NCBI GenBank assembly: GCA_030697205.1
Contig: JAUYQP010000046.1
Span: forward strand, 56,020 to 120,019
Length of the DNA stretch: 64,000 nucleotides
Source: Mycobacteriales bacterium
GTDB taxonomy: Bacteria > Actinomycetota > Actinomycetes > Mycobacteriales > SCTD01
Reading direction: 5' to 3'
In this document: in pieces, positions 26,443-34,255 of the stretch
How the letters are laid out: each line of letters starts with the position of its first letter
Numbering within the stretch: position 1 is the first letter of the stretch
Notes under the pieces: generated by a model
Database searches by the model: none
Seen by the model: only the letters and a program-made list of their open reading frames with translations
What the model was told of the DNA's origin: nothing
Made by a program: the position numbers and the translations under genes

Positions 26443-27264
26443 ATGCTGACGTTCAACGACCTGCTGGTGCTCGAGGGCCTGGACCCGGCGCACGTGCGGC
26501 TCGTACGGCATCAGGACAACCGGCTGCGGCCGGGACGCCTTTACGAAGCGTGGCGCAACAACCGCGACGCCTTCGAGGACTACCAGTCCGTGCAGAGCAA
26601 GAACCGGTTCGCGATCGGGCAGCTGCTGGCCAGCTTCGTCGTGACCGAAGCCCGCAAGACAGTCTTCGTCGGCCTGTACCGGGTCGACGGTGTGCAGACC
26701 TTGCCGCCCGGCAGCGCCGACGTCCTGATCCGGCACGACACGTCGGGCCACTTCAAGTACAGCCTGCAGCTAGTCGACCACCTGACGCACTACCGGGACC
26801 GCGCCGTCATCGAGTGGGGGGCCGGCGTGCGTACGTGGGTTCAGCGGGCCGCCAGCCAGCCCAAGCCGATCATGGAGATCGCCGAACAGTACGAGCCTCG
26901 CTTCCCCGGATTTCGAGAGTTCGTCCGCCCAATCGACGACGTGCCGACCCTGCCGAACGGCTGGCAGCAGGTGCTGCGCAGCGTCAAGGGCGTGTACCTG
27001 CTGGTCGATGTGGAGTCGGGCCAGCAGTACGTCGGCTCCGCTAAGGGCGCCGACAGCCTCCTGGGCCGCTGGATCAGCTACGCCGACGGTGGAGACGGTG
27101 GGGACGTAGGACTCAGGGCCGCAGCCGGTAAAGGTCGCAGGAACTATCAGGTGTCCGTGCTTGAGGTCGTGGATGCGAACACTCCTGACGACACGATCGA
27201 GCGGATCGAGTCGTACTGGAAGAACAAGCTGCTGTCGCGCCAGTTCGGCCTCAACCGCAACTGA
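26443..27264 (+). CDS. GIY-YIG family nuclease-like protein
   Basis: ATG 26443 has a GGGGAGGT Shine-Dalgarno; upstream in-frame starts lack one. The protein has 273 residues. The N-terminal about 170 residues are an unrecognised domain (FVGLYRVDGVQTLP, later VIEWGAGVRTWVQ). The C-terminal GIY-YIG domain starts at about 183 (GVYLLVDVESGQQYVGSAKG, with GVY and YVG in place of GIY and YIG), followed by a helix with RWISYADGG and a late Glu-containing helix (ERIESYWKNKL). Such N-terminal extensions occur in defence-island GIY-YIG proteins. The DNA target is unknown. Confidence 0.75.
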   Translation: MLTFNDLLVLEGLDPAHVRLVRHQDNRLRPGRLYEAWRNNRDAFEDYQSVQSKNRFAIGQLLASFVVTEARKTVFVGLYRVDGVQTLPPGSADVLIRHDTSGHFKYSLQLVDHLTHYRDRAVIEWGAGVRTWVQRAASQPKPIMEIAEQYEPRFPGFREFVRPIDDVPTLPNGWQQVLRSVKGVYLLVDVESGQQYVGSAKGADSLLGRWISYADGGDGGDVGLRAAAGKGRRNYQVSVLEVVDANTPDDTIERIESYWKNKLLSRQFGLNRN

Positions 27265-27500
27265 CCCGTGGGCAGCGGACCCCGGCTGGCCTGGCAGATC
27301 GACGTGCCGCGCGCGGCTCAACCTCGTGCCTGAGCGGGCGGCCGGCTCTGGCGCCTCGACCTGGGCGCCTCGCGACACAGGAGGGACTGGCGCGCGCCAG
27401 CCGGGTATGCAGCTGGCGGCTGATCCAGCCTGGATAGGGCTCGAGGCCATGGATTGATCGTGATTCCGTCCTGGGGCAGGCTGAGTGGGAAGGTCCTGTC

Positions 27501-28109
27501 GTGGACGTCGAGGAGTTCGTCGCGAAGCACCCGACGCTGCTGCATCTGGCTTATGCACGCTCCTGGCCGAGCATCGAACGTCACGGTCTGCTCAGTGCCG
27601 CCGAGATCGTCCGACGCTGGCAGGTCCCGTCGGAGCAGGCGGAGGCCCTGCTTCACCAGAAGCGAATGGCACCGGTCGAACTTCAACACCCCGAGTTCGG
27701 CACGGCTGTTCTGCGCGACCAGCACCCGCTACAGGAGCACCTGCTTGCACCAGCACTTAGCGGCGGCATGACCGTGCCACAGTGGCTGCGGTTGCTGAAC
27801 GGCTTCGTGTTCTTCTTCACCAGCGACGACCGGCTCCGAGCACTGCACTCCGCCTACCGGGACACCCCGGCGATCCTGCTGAAGGTCCGGACCCGCTCAC
27901 TTGTCGCCGAGCACGGCGCCCGCGTCCGGCTGTCCGGAATGAACACCGGCTACACCGGGCGCAAGGTCAAGGAGCGGGGCGCAGACACCTTCCTCCCGAT
28001 CCGCCGGTACGAGCTGCGTGCGCGGGTGCAGGAGGTCGCGGTCATGGACGAGGTGTCCGACCTTGCCGACCACCTCCTGTCTGCGGAACCGTTGCCCGCA
28101 GGCTCTTGA
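27501..28109 (+). CDS. DUF7002/DarT-like protein, candidate ADP-ribosyltransferase fold
   Basis: The protein has 202 residues and a GTG start with GGGAAGG upstream. The opening LLHLAYARSWPSIERHGLLS resembles the H-x-T/A-x(n)-I-x(2)-GLLS entry of DarT-like and DUF7002 proteins. A later FVFFFTSDDRLRAL segment matches the second NAD-loop strand seen in that fold, and FLPIRRYE may supply the catalytic Glu. DarT toxins ADP-ribosylate DNA. The evidence is motif resemblance only. It lies 236 bp after the GIY-YIG gene in the same direction and converges on the next gene. No DarG-like macrodomain antitoxin is seen. Confidence 0.55.
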   Translation: MDVEEFVAKHPTLLHLAYARSWPSIERHGLLSAAEIVRRWQVPSEQAEALLHQKRMAPVELQHPEFGTAVLRDQHPLQEHLLAPALSGGMTVPQWLRLLNGFVFFFTSDDRLRALHSAYRDTPAILLKVRTRSLVAEHGARVRLSGMNTGYTGRKVKERGADTFLPIRRYELRARVQEVAVMDEVSDLADHLLSAEPLPAGS

Positions 28110-28136
28110 CCGCCGTCGACGGGCGGCCCCGGCCGC

Positions 28137-28676
28137 TCAGGCGCCCGCGAACAGCGCCAGTGCTCGCCGCTGCGCATCGGTGAGCGGCAGCAGGGGATGC
28201 TCGCGGGGAAAGGCCTCCGCAGCTGCCCACTCGGAGGCGCGCACGCTCGAGGCGACGCCGACGCGGCGTCCGCGGGCGAGAAGGTCCTGGCGCAGCGCCC
28301 GAGCGTTGAACAGGTACACGTTCGCGATAACCCACGGGCGTACGTGGCCTCGGGACGACGCCGCAGCGGAGGCCGGGCCTGTCAGGACGAGGTAGTGGTC
28401 CAGCTCGTCGGACGGCGTCAAGTCCAGCAGTCCCTCCCGCTTGAGGTACCACTTCACGTTGACAGTCCTGCCTTCGAGCGGGCCCGGACCGAACCTGCCG
28501 TCAAGCGCCCGCACCGATGCGCTCTGCTCCAGCTCGATGCCGAACACCCGCGAGGCAATGAACTCGCCCAGGTGTCCCGCTGTCATTGGCCGGTCGATCA
28601 ACCTGCCGATCTCGCGATCCAGGTCGTTGCGCGCGGCCAGCAAACCGGCCAACGCTGTCAGCACGTCGTTGTCCAC
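28137..28676 (-). CDS. DUF6998-like protein with PD-(D/E)XK-like motifs
   Basis: The protein has 179 residues and a GTG start. A conserved block reads GHLGEFIASRVFGIELE, then ALDGRFGPGPLEGR, then VNVKWYLKREGLLDL. The Glu in the first helix, the Asp of DGRF and the VNVKW strand resemble the E, D and (E/N)xK signature of PD-(D/E)XK nucleases. The domain name is from memory and the nuclease assignment is inference. It is 23 bp downstream of the next gene on the same strand, so the two are probably co-transcribed. Confidence 0.55.
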   Translation of the reverse strand: MDNDVLTALAGLLAARNDLDREIGRLIDRPMTAGHLGEFIASRVFGIELEQSASVRALDGRFGPGPLEGRTVNVKWYLKREGLLDLTPSDELDHYLVLTGPASAAASSRGHVRPWVIANVYLFNARALRQDLLARGRRVGVASSVRASEWAAAEAFPREHPLLPLTDAQRRALALFAGA

Positions 28677-28699
28677 GCCCTCAGCGTGCCCCAGGGAGG

Positions 28700-29332
28700 T
28701 CAGACCGAGCGCCGGCTGACCAGATCGCGGAGCGCGTCCGGGTCGGCGGTGGCTCGTGCTTCAAGGGCTGTTCCCAGCGTCGTCCCGCCGACGGGGTCGT
28801 GAACTGCCAATCGAACTAGGGGCGGGCCGAACCCGGCGGCAGCCTGCGCGTCCTTGATGGCGTCGTACAGAGCTCGTTGCTTCCACCGTGGTGCGCCGGC
28901 GTCGAGGTCGCCTGGCGGCCCTGGCGGCCCGAACATCGCCTCGCAGGAGGGGTTGGTCCACCGTTTGCCCCATGAGCCGGCGCGGACGCACTCTTGCTCG
29001 TGTCCGCGGCACATCGCGAGGTAGTCCTTGCGCCACGGCAGCGACGTGGACCAGGGCCGCTCGAGGGTCAGCGCGCGGTAGCGGTTGAAGTGCAGTTCCT
29101 CGTCGAGCTCGACGACAGCGCCGGAGGTCAGTGCGAGGTCCCACGCACCGGGTCGGAACACCGGCCGCTCGGAGCGCCCGCCGAGTAGTCGGTAGAGCGT
29201 GAGGAGGTCATCGCGCAGCGGGGGCGGGAGCGACTCGATGCGGGGCGCCGCCGGGCCACTCGCGAGCACGGTCAACCCGGCGTCGGTCAGCAGCGCGGCA
29301 AGGACTCCCGCTCGCTGCCCGGTCCTGACCAC
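28700..29332 (-). CDS. Unknown protein with VSR/DUF559-like nuclease core motif
   Basis: The protein has 210 residues and a GTG start at 29332 without a clear Shine-Dalgarno. The central segment GAWDLALTSGAVVELDEELH resembles the D-x(n)-E-x-D-x(2)-H core of VSR- and DUF559-type PD-(D/E)XK nucleases; HFNRYRALTL follows. Three Cys residues lie in a later MCRGHEQECVRAGSW stretch. It sits between the integrase and the DUF6998-like gene, all transcribed leftwards. The function is unproven. Confidence 0.55.
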   Translation of the reverse strand: MVRTGQRAGVLAALLTDAGLTVLASGPAAPRIESLPPPLRDDLLTLYRLLGGRSERPVFRPGAWDLALTSGAVVELDEELHFNRYRALTLERPWSTSLPWRKDYLAMCRGHEQECVRAGSWGKRWTNPSCEAMFGPPGPPGDLDAGAPRWKQRALYDAIKDAQAAAGFGPPLVRLAVHDPVGGTTLGTALEARATADPDALRDLVSRRSV

Positions 29333-29451
29333 GCGATCGAGTGTGACAGTCGGGGCATCGCGCAGGCGTCAGAGCCGCCCCGCCCCTCCCGAGCCACGGG
29401 CGGCTGTCGGCCAGAACCGAGCCGGGCCGCGGACACCACCACCTGCTGACG

Positions 29452-30789
29452 TCAGCCGGGACGCTTCCGGATCCTCGCCAGCGCGTCGAGTGCCGTGTCG
29501 TCGGCGGTCGGCAGCGTGTGCAGGTACCGCTCGGTGGTGGCGATGCTGGCGTGGCCGAGGCGTTCCTTGACGACCTGCAGGTCCGCGCCTCCGGCCAGCA
29601 GCCACGAGGCGTGGGCGTGCCGCAGGTCATGTATCCGCACCGTCCCTTGCAGGCCGGCGGCTTTGCAGGCGCTTGTCCACACGTTGTTGCGGAACCAGTC
29701 GCGGGACAGGTGCCCGTCACCGGCGACGGCGCGCGGCTGGCTGCCGCCGTCACTGCCGGCGGCCCGACGTCGCGCGCGGTACGCGGCGAAGACCGCGCGG
29801 CACAGCTCGCACCGGCACCTACCTGCGGTGTAGGCCGACAACGTCGCGTGCCGGTAGGTCCGGCCCTTGTCGTTCGGCTCGGTGCGGCCGTGCTCCTCAC
29901 TGGGCACGGGGACCAGCCGCGGTGGGGCCTCCGGCTCAGGCTGGGTGAACAGCAGGTCGTCCGGCGCCAACCCGTTGTCCTTCACGTACGCCGCGACGCG
30001 GGAGGCGACGGCCGTGCTGAGCTTGAAGCGGCGGCTCAGCTTGCCCTTCGGGTAGGGCTTGACGTGGAACCTGCCGCCTTCGGGGTGGAACTTCGGATTC
30101 ACCATCACCACGGCGCGGCTGACCGTCAGGATCCGGCTCGCCGGGTCTAGGTCGCCGGGGCGCAGCTCGGTGAGCTCGCCCCACCGCAGGCCGGAGTCGA
30201 TCGCCACATCGACCAGCAGCCGGCTCATCTCGTCCGGCAGCGCGCTGTAGATCGTCTCGAACTGCTCCGGCGTGACGATCCGGAACTCCTTGCGGGCGAC
30301 CGTCGGGGTCTTCACCCCGCGGCACGGGTGCAGCTGCACGACCGCGTCGTTCAGCGCGGTCGTGAAGATCGCAGAGAGGATGATCTTCTGGTGGCGGATG
30401 TTCGCCGGGCTGACCCCGGCCGCCACGCGGTCGCTCACCCACTCGCGGACGTGGCTGGGCAGGATGGTGGTCATCCGCATCGTGCCGAAGAACGGCTTCA
30501 GATGCTTGTCGATGGAGTAGCGGTAGGCCTCGCGGGTGCTCGGCTCGAGCACGTGGTGCGGGAACCACACCTCGTCCACGTACCGCTTGAACGGCAGCTT
30601 GCCGACGTCGGCGCCCGACAGCTTGCCCTGCCCCACCAGCACCGAGGCCTGCGCCGCCGCGGCGGCCGCCTCCCGCTTGCTGGGGAACGTGCCGGCGCTG
30701 CGGGTCTGGCCGCGGGCGTCGCGGTAACAGGCCATGAACCCCGGCCGGCCGTCGTCGAGCGGGCGGCTGCGGACCCATCCCAGCGGCAT
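29452..30789 (-). CDS. Tyrosine site-specific integrase
   Basis: The protein has 445 residues, with AGGAGGT before the ATG at 30789. It has an Arm-binding-like N-terminus, a core-binding domain (about 68-150) and a catalytic domain with Arg202 (GLRWGEL), HDLRH at 387-391, an LGH motif and Tyr422 (ERYLHTL). An unusual insertion at about 310-350 contains CRCELC and a basic AAYRARRRA stretch. It is read away from the fMet tRNA fragment 175 bp upstream, the standard geometry for an integrase beside its attachment site. It probably catalysed integration at tRNA-fMet. Confidence 0.9.
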   Translation of the reverse strand: MPLGWVRSRPLDDGRPGFMACYRDARGQTRSAGTFPSKREAAAAAAQASVLVGQGKLSGADVGKLPFKRYVDEVWFPHHVLEPSTREAYRYSIDKHLKPFFGTMRMTTILPSHVREWVSDRVAAGVSPANIRHQKIILSAIFTTALNDAVVQLHPCRGVKTPTVARKEFRIVTPEQFETIYSALPDEMSRLLVDVAIDSGLRWGELTELRPGDLDPASRILTVSRAVVMVNPKFHPEGGRFHVKPYPKGKLSRRFKLSTAVASRVAAYVKDNGLAPDDLLFTQPEPEAPPRLVPVPSEEHGRTEPNDKGRTYRHATLSAYTAGRCRCELCRAVFAAYRARRRAAGSDGGSQPRAVAGDGHLSRDWFRNNVWTSACKAAGLQGTVRIHDLRHAHASWLLAGGADLQVVKERLGHASIATTERYLHTLPTADDTALDALARIRKRPG

Positions 30790-30834
30790 GGCGCTACCTC
30801 CTCGTCCGGCGTACCTGCCGGCCGGAGGGCCGCC

Positions 30835-30855
30835 AATGTCCGCAGAATGTCCGCA
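30835..30855 (+). repeat. Tandem direct repeat (11-bp period), candidate integrase arm site
   Basis: AATGTCCGCA occurs at 30835-30844 and again at 30846-30855, an 11-bp period close to one DNA turn. It lies between the integrase start and the fMet tRNA fragment. The same layout with a related unit occurs at 31068-31086 on the other side of the tRNA fragment. Direct repeats beside the core site are typical arm-type binding sites of tyrosine integrases. Confidence 0.6.
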
Positions 30856-30963
30856 AACTCAGACGACTCTGAACGACCGGGAGCGATCTCCAGCGACCCA
30901 GAAATACCCTCTGACCTGCGGTTTTGCCAAGTGTACGCTCATCGGGACGGCGGGTAAATGCCG

Positions 30964-31005
30964 CTCATAACCCAGAGGTCGCAGGTTCAAATCCTGCCCC
31001 CGCTA
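30964..31005 (+). repeat. 3' segment of initiator tRNA-fMet, attachment core
   Basis: The 42 bp comprise the anticodon loop CTCATAA, the 3' side of the anticodon stem with CCC (the initiator-type GGG/CCC stem), the variable loop, a T arm (GCAGG, TTCAAAT, CCTGC), acceptor CCCCGCT and discriminator A. The 5' half is absent: the bases before 30964 do not pair with CCCAG. It is therefore a partial tRNA produced by site-specific integration, with the integrase gene next to it. Confidence 0.85.
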
Positions 31006-31021
31006 CAGAGATAGTTGCAGG

Positions 31022-31061
31022 TCAGGGCCATGATCACCAGAGTTGGTGGGCATGGCCCTGA
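31022..31061 (+). terminator. Long hairpin after the tRNA-fMet fragment
   Basis: Perfect 11-bp arms (31022-31032 with 31051-31061) enclose an inner 5-bp stem (31035-31039 with 31044-31048) around a GAGT loop. It starts 16 bp after the tRNA 3' end and probably serves as the tRNA terminator. There is no T run. Confidence 0.6.
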
Positions 31062-31067
31062 TCTGTG

Positions 31068-31086
31068 TGTAGGCAGCATGTAGGCA
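31068..31086 (+). repeat. Second tandem direct repeat (11-bp period), candidate integrase arm site
   Basis: TGTAGGCA occurs at 31068-31075 and 31079-31086. With neighbouring bases, 31066-31089 matches 30835-30858 at most positions (both read TGT-x-x-GCAG-x-ATGT-x-x-GCAAAC). A pair of similar repeats therefore flanks the fMet core on both sides in the same orientation. Confidence 0.55.
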
Positions 31087-31409
31087 AACGCCGTCGGCGG
31101 ACCCACATGGACGGCGGCGACCTAGGGCGGACTTTCGGCGCCAGAGTGGGCGCGAACGACGCAGATCCGGTGACGTCCACGGGCCTGCGCCTCGACGGCA
31201 CAGGGCCTGCACCCTCGCGCAGAGCCAATGGTCCGAGGCTGCTGGGCGACCGCTCATGGCCGATGTGCGGCTAGGCAAACCGGCGCTACCGGTAGGTGGC
31301 TTGTCGCCAGGGTCTCCTGCGATGGATCCCCTCATGGCGCAGCAACATGTCGGCGTCTCCTGGAAGAATCGCGCGATGGGACCGAAACGCTTGCTGCCGA
31401 GGTGCTCAC
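31087..31409. other. No gene recognised
   Basis: The stretch contains only short frames without starts or motifs. It may hold the promoter for the 70-aa gene and ATPase operon that begins at 31410. Confidence 0.5.
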
Positions 31410-31622
31410 ATGGAACTTGATCCGAAGGCGTCGCGGGCTGAGCACGAAGCGGCGATCGCCAAGTACCTGGTTGACGTCGACCCGGTGCTAGGGGCCATCC
31501 TCGCGCCGTACCTCGCATTCGACCGGCTAGAAGACCTTTCAGAGTCGGACCGCCGGCGCTTGCGCGGACAGGTTGCAGCAGCGGTTCGTGAGGCACTCGA
31601 TGCCGAAGCCACCTTGCGGTGA
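31410..31622 (+). CDS. Small acidic protein upstream of the broken ATPase gene
   Basis: The protein has 70 residues, from ATG 31410. It is helical and charged (DPVLGAILAPYLAFDRLEDL; RLRGQVAAAVREALDAEATL). The stop overlaps the GTG start of the ATPase gene (GTGA), so the two form one transcript and probably one system. It is not recognised. It may be a small regulatory or antitoxin-like partner of the ATPase; this is speculation. Confidence 0.55.
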   Translation: MELDPKASRAEHEAAIAKYLVDVDPVLGAILAPYLAFDRLEDLSESDRRRLRGQVAAAVREALDAEATLR

Positions 31623-33368
31623 ACCGATATTTCTTAACGGGGATCGCCGTCGAGGGCTTCCGCGGCATCAACAACGAGAACCAACCGCTTCGGTTGAAGT
31701 TCAAGCCGGAAGCCGTCAACTCAGTCTTTGCTGCAAACGGTACTGGCAAGAGTTCGATCTTCGAAGCTCTGTGCTTCGCGATCCGTGGACATGTCCCGAA
31801 ACTCCGAGCGTTACAGGTTGCGGAGCACCCGGAGAATTACATCTCGAATCTCTTCCACTCGACCAGTACGGCAACAATCGAGTTGGAGCTTGAGGACGAA
31901 GCTGGACAGAAGGCGGTCATCCAGGTGTTGCGCAGTACCACTGGGGTGCGGACGGTTTCCAGTCCCTCAGGACTGCCAAACCCCGAAGAGGTACTGAATA
32001 GCCTCGACGAGGACTTCACGCTGCTGGACTACGAGCGGTTCACGAACTTCATCAACCGAACGCCACTGGAACGTGGCAGGTCCTTCGCAGCACTACTCGG
32101 TTTATCGGGATATTCGCCAGCTACGGCAGTTGATTCAGAGCCTGAGTGACACTCGTAACATCAACTCTGACTTCGACCTACCTTCGCTCCGTGCTTCGGC
32201 TGAGGGAAACGAGAACCATGCGAAAGAGAGCTTCGCCCGGTTCGCAGGCGCCTATACAAGCCTGACGGGCCTCGCACCCGGAGACGTCTCCGACGTCGCG
32301 AAATGGGGTGCGGACATTCGTGAAGCGCTCCTTGGCATCGAGCTCCTGCGCGCCAAGATAGAACCAAGGAAACTCTCCGAGGTCGACTTCCAGGAACTCC
32401 GCGAACTCGTGCGCAGCGAGGAGGGTGGCGCTAAGCGGGATGAGTTCGCGAGGGTCGTGCAGGCTGTCTCCAGGCTTGTGGCGATTAACGTTGAAACCGT
32501 CGAGGATGCCGCCGCCCAAGCCAAGGTTCTTTCGGCGGCTATCGAAACCAAGGTGTCACTCCTGACCGCGACGCCCGGCGCCGACTACCAGGCGATTCAT
32601 GAGGCAGCGGTTCGTCTGTATGCGTCAGAGTCCTGGCACGAGCCAAACACATGCGTCCTCTGCAAGTCAGAGTTCTCTAGTCCGCTGCTGCCCAAGATTG
32701 AGGCGGAGGTTACTCGATTCGAAGCAGTGAGAATCCAGGAGCAAGCAATCCGAGACATCGTAAGCAGCGCGGCCTGGCTCGGATGTCTGCGGAGGCTCGA
32801 AACAGTCCCCGAGCTCGCGCTGGCGGAGGAAGACAGACTCTCGGCGAACGTCGCCGAAGGGGCCCAGCGAGGCACGCTTTCTACCGAGACGGTTGAAGAG
32901 GCGGTCACGCTCCTCGGCGTCTTGGCGGGGCGGCTGAGCCAGGGTATCGATGCTTTGAAGGCGCGTCGCGTCGAACTCGAGAAGGAGCTGCCACCATCGC
33001 TGGTTGCCGTTACCACTCAAATTGAGTACGCATTCACGGCTCGGGAAGGGCTCTCCGCCTACTGGCGTACTACGAACATGGCCGCGCAGCTGCGGGCACA
33101 GATTGCCAGGTACGAACGCTGGCAGAAGTTCATCCAGACGGTCACCGACGAGTTGTGCGCGGCCGAAACGAGGTTCACCTCGGCTCGGCTTGATGCGCTG
33201 GGGAGCGACTACAAGGACCTCTTCAACAAGGTGATGGGTGTCAACGACGTCGTACCGGTCCTCACGCGTTCCGAACAGAACGAGCAACTCGAGGTCCAGC
33301 TCGAGGATTTCCACGGTCTGAAGGGTCTCTCGGCTCGGGCCCTCCTCTCGGAGAGCTATCGCAACGCC
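31619..33368 (+). pseudogene. Zinc-hook AAA/SMC-like ATPase, frameshifted and 3'-truncated
   Basis: The first frame starts with GTG 31619 and has Walker A NGTGKSS (about 40-46) in a Rad50/SMC-like N-terminus (GIAVEGFRGIN). Near 32100-32110 the frame ends early, and the continuing protein is found in another frame (DIRQLRQLIQSLSDTRNI onward). The central coiled-coil region carries CVLC (about 32652-32663), a zinc-hook-like CxxC as in Rad50 and RloC proteins. The C-terminal part reaches LSESYRNA, the signature just before the Walker B helix, and then stops at 33368 where unrelated antisense DNA begins. The gene is non-functional unless the shift is a sequencing error and the end lies elsewhere. 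Confidence 0.75.
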
Positions 33369-33378
33369 GGTGGCGTTG
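33362..33378. repeat. Inverted repeat at the junction of two truncated genes
   Basis: CAACGCC and GGCGTTG (7-bp perfect arms, GGT between) sit exactly where the ATPase frame ends (Asn-Ala codons 33363-33368) and the minus-strand cpaE-like frame begins to lose similarity. Both converging genes lose their 3' ends here. Confidence 0.65.
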
Positions 33379-33515
33379 AGGCGCAGCGCGAGGTCGCCGC
33401 CCGACGGGTCGCACTCGGCGACGATGGCGGACCGGGGCCATACCGCCGCGAGCGCGACTGCGGCCGTTGTGACGCCTGGGCCGCCCTTGGCCGCCCCCAT
33501 GACGATCAGGCTCAT
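33372..33515 (-). pseudogene. Truncated CpaE-like ATPase (first about 48 codons)
   Basis: Read leftwards from ATG 33515, it gives a P-loop start with KGGPGVT (about 10-16) and VAECDPSGGDLALRL, clearly homologous to the CpaE-like protein at 2196-3071. Homology stops at the 33362-33378 palindrome; further codons are antisense to the ATPase gene. The ATG overlaps the SAF gene stop (ATGA), the same coupling as in element 1. Confidence 0.8.
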
Positions 33516-34219
33516 GTACCAGGGCCGATCACCACGAGGGAGACGGTCCCGGCGGCTGCGGCGCGGGACACCTCAGCCGCGATCGCCTTCTCGACGAGCA
33601 GTGACACGAGTCGGCCGCCGGTAGTGGAATCGCTGGTCTCGCTCAGAACACGGGCGCGCGGCACCAGCACGTCGCTGCCGATGCGTTCGACGTCGGCGCG
33701 TGACGGCGTACCAGTTGGTGCAGGGAGCAGGACGAGCATGACGGTGGTGCCGGCCCGTAGCTCTGCTTCCGGCAGCAGGCCGGGCTTCAGTGACAGGCCT
33801 ACGACTGCCTGGCCGGGGCCCGGGACTGCTTCGCGGGTGACCATGCCGTCGGTGAGCAGGCTGCCGGGCACGAGGTCGACGGCGGCGGTCAAGCCGACGA
33901 CCGTGTCGCGGGATGTGGCGGCAACCGCGGTCACCCCGCTCCCGGAGATCTCGGCCGTGCCCAGATCGGCTGCTGCCAGCGTCTGCCCGGCGGGCACCGC
34001 CCTGATGACGGTGAGCACCGCCGTGGTGTCGCCGCTCGCGAGCACCAGGCTCGCGCTCACTGCTGAGCAGCCGACGACGAGCATGACGGCCAGTGCGGTG
34101 AGCCCGGGGCGGCGACGGCGGGGCGGCCGCGGTAGCCGTTCCGGCGCTCGAGGCGACACTGGGGCCGTGTTCAGCCTGCCGTTCAGTGACGAGGCTGGGA
34201 CACCGGCTGTCGTGGTCAT
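33512..34219 (-). CDS. SAF-domain (CpaB-like) protein, second copy
   Basis: The protein has 235 residues. It has the same layout as 1489-2199: a basic Pro-rich N-terminus ([16 protein letters not shown]), one membrane helix, then a SAF domain opening VLTVIRAVPAGQTLAAADLG. Sequence identity to the first copy looks moderate, so this derives from a different element lineage rather than a recent duplication. It lacks the rest of the pilus operon downstream, so it is probably a relic even though its frame is intact. Confidence 0.75.
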   Translation of the reverse strand: MTTTAGVPASSLNGRLNTAPVSPRAPERLPRPPRRRRPGLTALAVMLVVGCSAVSASLVLASGDTTAVLTVIRAVPAGQTLAAADLGTAEISGSGVTAVAATSRDTVVGLTAAVDLVPGSLLTDGMVTREAVPGPGQAVVGLSLKPGLLPEAELRAGTTVMLVLLPAPTGTPSRADVERIGSDVLVPRARVLSETSDSTTGGRLVSLLVEKAIAAEVSRAAAAGTVSLVVIGPGT

Positions 34220-34255
34220 GGGCTGGCTTCCTCTTCCGGTCTGCTTGCGGCGTCG

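Noticed and set aside
28113..28136. Small GC-rich hairpins between converging genes at 28109 and 28137
   Set aside because: Stems of 5-6 bp in GC-rich DNA with very short loops are expected by chance.
22356..30921. Shared 11-mer CTGACCTGCGG at 22356-22366 and 30911-30921
   Set aside because: It is short for GC-rich DNA; one copy is part of a hairpin and the other is not, so a common function is not supported.
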